From: Nitrososphaerota archaeon
Lineage (GTDB): Archaea; Thermoproteota; Nitrososphaeria; Conexivisphaerales; DTJL01
Length of the DNA stretch: 64,000 nucleotides
Reading direction: 5' to 3'
Assembly (NCBI GenBank): GCA_021324115.1
Contig: JAJPJS010000025.1
Coordinates: forward strand, 19,661-83,660
This document shows positions 59,029 to 64,000 of this stretch, piece by piece (positions within the stretch are counted from its first letter, which is position 1; the number at the start of each line of letters is the position of its first letter). The notes beneath the pieces are model-generated. The model did no database searches, had not been told where the DNA came from, and was given only the letters and a program-made list of their open reading frames with translations. Both the position numbers and the translations under genes were made by a program.

Positions 59029-60003
59029 TTGAAGAGACTCGGGTTAACAGTATCAGGGAATGTTCCCCTTCGAGAACTCATGCCGCTCTCGAAGGATGCC
59101 GAAGACGTGGGTTTCGAATCCTTCTGGGTGCATGAAACATACTTTATGCGGGACGCCATCACCCAGCTTACGGCCAGCATGCTCAGTACAGATAGGATCA
59201 GATTGGCCACCGGCTGCATCAACCCATTCACCAGACACGCTTCCGTTGTTGCGATGACTATGGCTACCCTGGACGAATATTCCCCCGGCCGTCTCATCCT
59301 CGGGCTGGGGACTGGTTATCCACTCAGATTGAACCAGATGGGTTTGAGGTTGGAGAGACCTGTATACGAACTGGAAAGAAGGATAGGCGAAATAAGAGAG
59401 CTTCTTAACGGAGGACAGATACAGAAGGGGGCGCGCCTGATGTTCAAGCCTCCGGCGAACAGCATACCTGTGTATATCGGTGTCAGAGGGGAATCAATGC
59501 TCAGGATGGCTGGAAGAGTCGGAGATGGCTATCTTGCGGCCCCTGCCGAATCCGTCCTGTCCATGGAGAAAATAGTAAAAATTCTTTCCTCTTCTTACCG
59601 AGCGTCCGGCAGGAGTGACGGCTTCGAGGTGGCTGCGAACATACTTACTTACGTAAGCCCAGCGGGCCAGGAACCTCTTGAGGTTTTAAAGAAGGACCCA
59701 TTTGTAATCTACATGATGGCTGTACTGGATAACAGGACCGTGCTGGACAGCGGCTTCAGGCTGGAAGATCGTGCAAAGGTGGAACAGCCATACATGAGGG
59801 GAATGCTTGACCAGGCTTCAGCCAATATCACGGATGAACTTCTCAGGTCATTCACGGCGATCGGTTCAGAAGAGAGAGTGATCGAGAAGCTTGAAGAGTT
59901 TAGAAAAGCAGGTGTCGACCTACCAGTTCTTTTGCCAATAAAACCTGACCGGGCTTCGATAAGGAGGATTATCGAACTGGGAGCCGACTATGCTCACTCC
60001 TGA
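59029..60003 (+). CDS. F420-dependent luciferase-like monooxygenase-family oxidoreductase
   Basis: 324 residues. TIM-barrel LLM pattern: DAEDVGFESFWVHETYFMRD, RIRLATGCINPFTRHASVVA, GRLILGLGTGYPLRLNQMGL then IPVYIGVRGESMLRMAGRVG then DGYLA. Resembles archaeal 5,10-methylenetetrahydromethanopterin reductase (Mer) relatives and F420-dependent dehydrogenases. Substrate not assignable; the methanogenic pathway is not evident. TTG 59029. Confidence 0.88.
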   Translation: MKRLGLTVSGNVPLRELMPLSKDAEDVGFESFWVHETYFMRDAITQLTASMLSTDRIRLATGCINPFTRHASVVAMTMATLDEYSPGRLILGLGTGYPLRLNQMGLRLERPVYELERRIGEIRELLNGGQIQKGARLMFKPPANSIPVYIGVRGESMLRMAGRVGDGYLAAPAESVLSMEKIVKILSSSYRASGRSDGFEVAANILTYVSPAGQEPLEVLKKDPFVIYMMAVLDNRTVLDSGFRLEDRAKVEQPYMRGMLDQASANITDELLRSFTAIGSEERVIEKLEEFRKAGVDLPVLLPIKPDRASIRRIIELGADYAHS

Positions 60004-60250
60004 TCTAGTATCTGTCAAACAATTCACGTACCAGGCAACCACGGGCAGGATGGGAAGGGTGCCGTTCGCACTCAAAATTGAATAAACTATCGCGCTGTAA
60101 CATCCCCTAGACAGTCAAGCTGACAGGCGAGAGATTCTCATTTTTTCTGCGGCCAGATATATTATTTTCCGAGCCACCTTTTTTACCACTTTGAATTCGT
60201 TTGAACAAAATGACCTCTTCAGTAAAGATGCAACACAGCATGCTCCACCG
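60004..60250. other. Intergenic region upstream of the ATP synthase operon
   Basis: Nothing recognisable was found before the operon promoter. A/T-rich sequence near 60160-60190 could hold a terminator of the luciferase-family gene. Confidence 0.4.
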
Positions 60251-60258
60251 TTAGATAC

Positions 60259-60268
60259 GCATATATAA
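60259..60268 (+). promoter_or_regulatory. TATA box of the A-ATPase operon
   Basis: GCATATATAA is about 40 nt before ATG 60306. Transcription would start near 60288-60292, upstream of the chosen ATG. Confidence 0.6.
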
Positions 60269-60305
60269 CCCTCGAAAACTGCTCTGGTTGATAGGTGCCA
60301 AAGTT

Positions 60306-60527
60306 ATGGTCACAGACACTACTCTCGCTTTAGCAGCCGCGATAGTGATGGCTGGAGGACTGATAGGTACGGGTATCGCCCAGCAGGGAATCGGAGCCGC
60401 AGGCATGGGCATAATAGCCGAAAAGCCGGAGAAGTTTGGCCAGGTGCTGTTCTTCTTCGTAATTCCCGAAACCCTTTGGATCATCGGATTCGTATTAGGT
60501 GTTATACTGCTACTCAACATACTCTGA
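60306..60527 (+). CDS. atpK: A-type ATP synthase subunit K (proteolipid)
   Basis: 73 residues, two TM helices: TLALAAAIVMAGGLIGTGIA and VLFFFVIPETLWIIGFVLGV. The ion-binding Glu lies in IPETLWI. It forms the membrane rotor ring. ATG 60306 is preferred over TTG 60288, which is at the predicted transcription start. First gene of the operon; subunit I (a) is not upstream here. Confidence 0.93.
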   Translation: MVTDTTLALAAAIVMAGGLIGTGIAQQGIGAAGMGIIAEKPEKFGQVLFFFVIPETLWIIGFVLGVILLLNIL

Positions 60528-60543
60528 AGAGGGATGGATCCTC

Positions 60544-61122
60544 ATGGGAGCTGAAGCGCTGACTGGAGCCGAGGCGCTGCTGAAAGAACTTGAACAGAAA
60601 AAGGCAAACGGACTGAGCGCGGTCGAGCATGAATTTCAGCTCAAAATGAAGGAACTCACAGAGCAAACCGACAGAAAAATTGCCGAGATGGAGGAGAATG
60701 CCAAGAAGGAAGCCGTGTCAAAGAGTTTTGAAGAATCGAGCAGAATACTCGGAAGTGCCAAACTCGAAGCCAAGCGGAAACTCTTCGACGCAACGGAAAA
60801 AATGATGAATTCGAATCTGCAGCTGTTTCAACAGGCACTCCATGATTACGCGGAAGGGGAAGCCTATGCGGACTCCCTGGTGAGGATCGCAAAATACGCC
60901 GCCAAACGACTCGGCAGGGGTATGGTGATATCCTGCAGGATGAAGGACAAAAGAATCCTTGAAGGCAAAGGTTTCAAGACATCAGATGAAGACCTTCAGT
61001 GCATAGGTGGGATCATCGCTTATGACTCGACCAGAAATCTTTCCCTTGACCTGAGGTTTGAAGAATTGCTCAGGATAAAGGAAGAGCAGGTTCGAGCCGA
61101 AATAATGGAAAAGGCGCATTGA
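60544..61122 (+). CDS. atpE: A-type ATP synthase subunit E
   Basis: 192 residues. Long charged N-terminal coiled coil (LLKELEQKKANGLSAVEHEF then LKEL...IAEMEENAKKEAV, about 1-75) and a globular C-terminal end with GGIIAYDSTRNLSLDLRFEE. It forms a peripheral stalk. ATG 60544 (MGAEALTG) is preferred over a longer frame to 60499. Confidence 0.92.
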   Translation: MGAEALTGAEALLKELEQKKANGLSAVEHEFQLKMKELTEQTDRKIAEMEENAKKEAVSKSFEESSRILGSAKLEAKRKLFDATEKMMNSNLQLFQQALHDYAEGEAYADSLVRIAKYAAKRLGRGMVISCRMKDKRILEGKGFKTSDEDLQCIGGIIAYDSTRNLSLDLRFEELLRIKEEQVRAEIMEKAH

Positions 61123-61125
61123 GCC

Positions 61126-62193
61126 TTGCTTCAGGTAACATACGCAGCAGCATTTGGAAGATTGAGGAGTCTATCCCTAGATTTTCTGACAAGGGACTTC
61201 CTGCTCAATCTAGCAAGAATGAAGGATGCCCAGGAGATAGCCGACGCCCTTGAATCCACATGGTACAGGAATGAAATCGAATCTTCAGCTTCGATGTATG
61301 CGCCTCCGGAACTGATCGAAGTAGCCGTCAACAAGCATCTTGTACTTGTAAACAGGCTGGCCACGTCTGTTGTTCCCCTCTTCGGAAAAAATGCCCTTAT
61401 CGCATATCTATCCAAGTGGGATATCGAGAACATAGAACTGATCCTTGCTGCAAAGAGCCTGGGAAGGTCGATTGAGGAAACCGAAGCCTTCCTCGTTTCC
61501 TCGAGGAATTTACCCGTTGGAATAACAGGGAATGTCATACCCTACAGTGACCTGAAGCTTCTTCTTCAACAGGCCGATGTGGAGGCCGTTGTAAATCAAT
61601 TAGTCAAGTATGGGTATGGCGCGGTCCTGCTCCAGGAGCTAGGCGACTTCAGAAGATCCGGTGATCTGGGAAGCTTCACTGGCGCTCTTCAGAAGTACTA
61701 CTATCAGAGACTCCTCTGGGAACTGAGGTACTTCAGGGGGGACGAGCTGACAACCAGGGAGTATGTGAGGGCCGAGATAGCAAAAAAGAATGTACTGAAC
61801 ATGTTGAAGTCAAAAGAATCATCACTTCCCAAGGAGATCTACGCTAGGCATATAATTGAAGGCGGCCTGATCGACCCGAGACAGCTTCTTGAGGCATACG
61901 AATCTCCTGGACTGAAGGAAATTGTTCGAAGGCTTGAGCCCTGGTTCGACCTTTCGGGTGCTGTCGAGCGATATGGAGAAACCGGAAATCTCACGGAATT
62001 TGAGGTCGAGATGGACAGGATGCTTGGAAGGGACTACCTGCCAAGGTTAAGAAGCCATACACTCTCGGTTTCGTCCGTCTTCGAATTCGTGATAAGGGCG
62101 GAATACGAAAGACAGAATATAAGGAAGATAGTTTATGCGAAACAGTACAGGATGTCAGAAAAATATATTAACGATATTCTTTTGGTGGCGTGA
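61126..62193 (+). CDS. atpC: A-type ATP synthase subunit C
   Basis: 355 residues, all helical. The AtpC/NtpC pattern: YAAAFGRLRSLSLDFLTRDF, LSKWDIENIELILAAKSLGR, and the C-terminal PLEYGR-like VFEFVIRAEYERQNIRKIVY. Couples the central stalk to the K ring. TTG 61126. Its last codons overlap the subunit F start. Confidence 0.9.
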   Translation: MLQVTYAAAFGRLRSLSLDFLTRDFLLNLARMKDAQEIADALESTWYRNEIESSASMYAPPELIEVAVNKHLVLVNRLATSVVPLFGKNALIAYLSKWDIENIELILAAKSLGRSIEETEAFLVSSRNLPVGITGNVIPYSDLKLLLQQADVEAVVNQLVKYGYGAVLLQELGDFRRSGDLGSFTGALQKYYYQRLLWELRYFRGDELTTREYVRAEIAKKNVLNMLKSKESSLPKEIYARHIIEGGLIDPRQLLEAYESPGLKEIVRRLEPWFDLSGAVERYGETGNLTEFEVEMDRMLGRDYLPRLRSHTLSVSSVFEFVIRAEYERQNIRKIVYAKQYRMSEKYINDILLVA

Positions 62194-62540
62194 ATGTCTT
62201 GAGTTCTAAATCAACAAGCCAGTTAGCCAGTAAAATAGCCGTGATCGGGGATAGGGAGCTATCGCTCGGATACAGGCTTCTTGGCGTGGACGATACTTTC
62301 ATTGTTTCCGATGCCGACGCCCAGAGCATAATTACAAACGTATTCTCTTCAGAGGATTTCAGCCTGATCATCATAGCCGAGCAGGTGAGGCGGAAGCTGC
62401 CCAGAGCACTTGTGGAAAGGCTTGAAGCCTCTATTTCACCTCTTGTCATCTTTATGCCAGCGCCGGGCGAAGAGGGTGAGGAGGAATCCCTTGCGGCCCT
62501 GGCAAAGAGAGTGCTCGGTATCGACCTTAAGGTGAGCTGA
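62190..62540 (+). CDS. atpF: A-type ATP synthase subunit F
   Basis: 116 residues. Core IAVIGDRELSLGYRLLGVDD then SLIIIAEQVRRKLPRALVER and PLVIFMPAPGEEGEEE, an NtpG/AtpF fold. Start GTG 62190 overlaps the subunit C stop. Overlaps subunit A's ATG by one nucleotide (TGATG). Confidence 0.92.
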   Translation: MNVLSSKSTSQLASKIAVIGDRELSLGYRLLGVDDTFIVSDADAQSIITNVFSSEDFSLIIIAEQVRRKLPRALVERLEASISPLVIFMPAPGEEGEEESLAALAKRVLGIDLKVS

Positions 62541-64000
62541 TGACAATGGCATCAGGTGGCGTGGTTACAAGGGTCTCCGGACCGGTTGTGATAGCCAGCG
62601 GGCTCGAAGGAGTGAAGATGTATGACGTGGTGAGGGTAGGAGAACTCGGCCTTATAGGTGAAGTGATACGACTGGAAGGGAACAGTTCCACGATTCAGGT
62701 GTACGAAGATACCACCGGTGTAAGACCCGGTGACAGCGTCGTCAATACGAAACAGGCCCTTTCGGTTGAACTGGGTCCCGGTCTGCTCACATCTATTTAT
62801 GATGGTATTCAAAGGCCCCTTAACCTGCTCAGACAGAAAAGCGGAGACTTCATCTCCAGAGGGCTCGTGATCCCTCCCCTGGACGAAGGTAAGAAGTGGG
62901 AGTTTCAACCCGTGAAAAGGAAGGGCGACCGGGTGGAGGAGGGCGAGATCCTTGGGCTGGTTCAGGAAACTCCTCTCATCGCTCACAAGATAATGCTCCC
63001 TATCGGCATGAAGGGCGATATTCGTGAGCTCGACTCCGGCTCCTTCAGCATAAGAGACCCGATCGGGGCATTATCTACACCCGAAGGCAGCATGGACCTT
63101 TTCCTTGCTACCCGATGGACGGTCAGAACACCCCGTCCCTTCAAGAGAAAGCTTCCCCCGGATACACCACTGATTACAGGGCAGAGGGTGCTGGACACCT
63201 TTTTCCCTGTGACGAAAGGAGGTACGGCTGCCATACCGGGTCCCTTCGGCAGCGGAAAGTGCGTCCTCGGTGATACGCCTGTCCTCCTTGGAGACGGCTC
63301 TTTCATAGAAATCGAGGAGCTTTACAGGAAATGGAGGGACCATTCTCATATAATCGACATGGAAGGTGAAGAGGTGCTTGAACTACCTGAGGACATACAT
63401 CTGTTCTCGTTTGTTGGATCCCGGATGGTAAGAAGTCGCACAAGGACAATTTACAGAGGCTTCAGCGACACAGTCATACACATCAAAACGTCGAGCGGAA
63501 GGGAGGTAAAGGTGACCCCGGTCCACAAGCTCTTCACGATTGACAGTTTCGACAGGCTCGTAGAGAAAGAAGCCAGATTCGTCAGACCCGGTGACAGAAT
63601 CGCGGCTGTCTCGGACCTGTCATGCGTCTCCTCCGTCAGCACCAAGGAGAAGGCTGAGATTCTGAGGCTCGCTCGAAGCCTCGTTTCGCGGGAAGAACGT
63701 CATGCAGGCACGTTGTCTGACCATTCAGAAACGTACAGAAGCCTTGAGGGGGTTCCGCAAGGAGTCAGAGACGCAGAGCATAAAGTGATGCAATCTGAGG
63801 TGACACTGGACTCGCGTGATGCGAATTTTGTGAGAAGAACCTGCTCCACCTTACTGAGACTCGGAATCAGATTCAGGCTAGATAATTCGGAGGGAGGCAT
63901 GAGGCTTAACTTTGTGATCCCGGACATGGACACGTATCCGAGGAATTTGACGGCCGAATCGCAGTCCGATGGTACGGCACTCCAGGCGGAGCACTCCATT
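62540..64000 (+). CDS. atpA: A-type ATP synthase catalytic subunit A, split by an intein (partial)
   Basis: Open to the right edge with no stop codon. Before the intein: GGVVTRVSGPVVIASGLEGV, GELGLIGEVIRLEGNSSTIQ, VYEDTTGVRPGD, TGQRVLDTFFPVTKGGTAAI and PGPFGSGK. At residue 241 (63260) the P-loop is interrupted: Cys follows GPFGSGK and an intein begins. The extein would resume with the Thr of the P-loop beyond the window. It hydrolyses/synthesises ATP on the A1 head. AAGGTGAG precedes ATG 62540. Confidence 0.96.
   Translation, partial: MTMASGGVVTRVSGPVVIASGLEGVKMYDVVRVGELGLIGEVIRLEGNSSTIQVYEDTTGVRPGDSVVNTKQALSVELGPGLLTSIYDGIQRPLNLLRQKSGDFISRGLVIPPLDEGKKWEFQPVKRKGDRVEEGEILGLVQETPLIAHKIMLPIGMKGDIRELDSGSFSIRDPIGALSTPEGSMDLFLATRWTVRTPRPFKRKLPPDTPLITGQRVLDTFFPVTKGGTAAIPGPFGSGKCVLGDTPVLLGDGSFIEIEELYRKWRDHSHIIDMEGEEVLELPEDIHLFSFVGSRMVRSRTRTIYRGFSDTVIHIKTSSGREVKVTPVHKLFTIDSFDRLVEKEARFVRPGDRIAAVSDLSCVSSVSTKEKAEILRLARSLVSREERHAGTLSDHSETYRSLEGVPQGVRDAEHKVMQSEVTLDSRDANFVRRTCSTLLRLGIRFRLDNSEGGMRLNFVIPDMDTYPRNLTAESQSDGTALQAEHSI
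63260..64000 (+). mobile_element. Intein in the P-loop of A-ATPase subunit A (partial)
   Basis: Begins at Cys (63260-63262) with block A CVLGDTPVLLGDGSFIEIEE. Block B is TSSGREVKVTPVHKLFTID (Thr-x2-His). A segment starting near 63640 (STKEKAEILRLARSLVSREE) is where a homing endonuclease of the LAGLIDADG type often begins, but its diagnostic motifs are not in the visible part. The GSGK/C insertion site equals that of the Thermoplasma VMA inteins. The C-terminal His-Asn is beyond the edge. Confidence 0.93.

Noticed and set aside
1..64000. CRISPR array or cas operon
   Set aside because: No regularly spaced direct repeats were seen anywhere; the Cas4-like gene stands alone.

Overview
The window looks like a chromosomal segment of a euryarchaeon of the Thermoplasmata (Thermoplasmatota). 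It carries a thermosome, TBP, Rpo6, ribosomal protein S17e, Alba, an archaeal histone, a SEC11-type signal peptidase, KEOPS Cgi121 and an A-type ATP synthase operon. The ATP synthase catalytic subunit is split by an intein inside the P-loop, at the site known from Thermoplasma. A histone would be unusual for Thermoplasmatales proper, so a deeper Thermoplasmata lineage is possible. Many promoters place a TATA box about 25-30 nt before the start codon (leaderless mRNAs). Genes inside operons instead have strong Shine-Dalgarno sites and short stop/start overlaps.

Layout. 0-8.2 kb: thermosome, ACT-domain regulator, coiled-coil protein, TBP, signal peptidase, a Cas4-like Fe-S nuclease, a metallo-beta-lactamase-fold hydrolase and a HAD hydrolase. 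8.2-15.4 kb: a compact integrative element in the 3' end of tRNA-Cys, bounded by a 13-bp direct repeat. It carries a tyrosine integrase, an excisionase-like HTH protein, an AAA-type ATPase, an Hfq/Sm-like protein, and several very small zinc-binding and membrane proteins joined by stop/start overlaps. 15.5-31.6 kb: core genes, namely a beta-hydroxyacid dehydrogenase, two branched-chain aminotransferases flanking thymidine kinase, Rpo6, Alba, an HTH-CBS regulator, a Trm112-like protein, an IMPase-family phosphatase, a degenerate HhH-AAA protein, IleRS, a phosphoesterase, a ubiquitin-like modifier with Cgi121, a SerK-like kinase, S17e, TatD and a histone. 31.6-42 kb: a decaying accessory island between two tRNA genes (Glu and Arg), both with D-loop insertions that look like introns. 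It holds an AAA-ATPase/PIN pair, an integrase pseudogene, a PIN toxin/UPF0175 antitoxin pair with a nonsense codon, an AAA_14/DUF4143 ATPase with an amber codon, and an MFS/HxlR pair around a palindromic operator.

42-64 kb: CBS and SnoaL-like proteins, an MFS exporter, AlkA glycosylase, a class III aminotransferase, a 2-oxoacid:ferredoxin oxidoreductase operon, succinate dehydrogenase (sdhACDB), a sulfide oxidation/sulfur carrier operon (DsrE2-TusA-SQR-DUF1641), a UbiA/MenA-type prenyltransferase, a CPBP protease, an F420-type luciferase-family oxidoreductase and the A-ATPase operon (K-E-C-F-A). Together these suggest a respiring, quinone-using archaeon that feeds 2-oxoacid oxidation, succinate and sulfide electrons into a quinone pool and makes ATP with an A-type synthase.

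The most interesting items are the tRNA-Cys element with its Hfq-like protein and microprotein operon, the two D-loop-interrupted tRNAs, the AAA-PIN pair, a ubiquitin-like protein whose Gly-Gly is followed by a tail, and a previously unnoticed 33-residue ORF inside the oxidoreductase operon. All functional calls come from reading motifs by eye; no database search was run.
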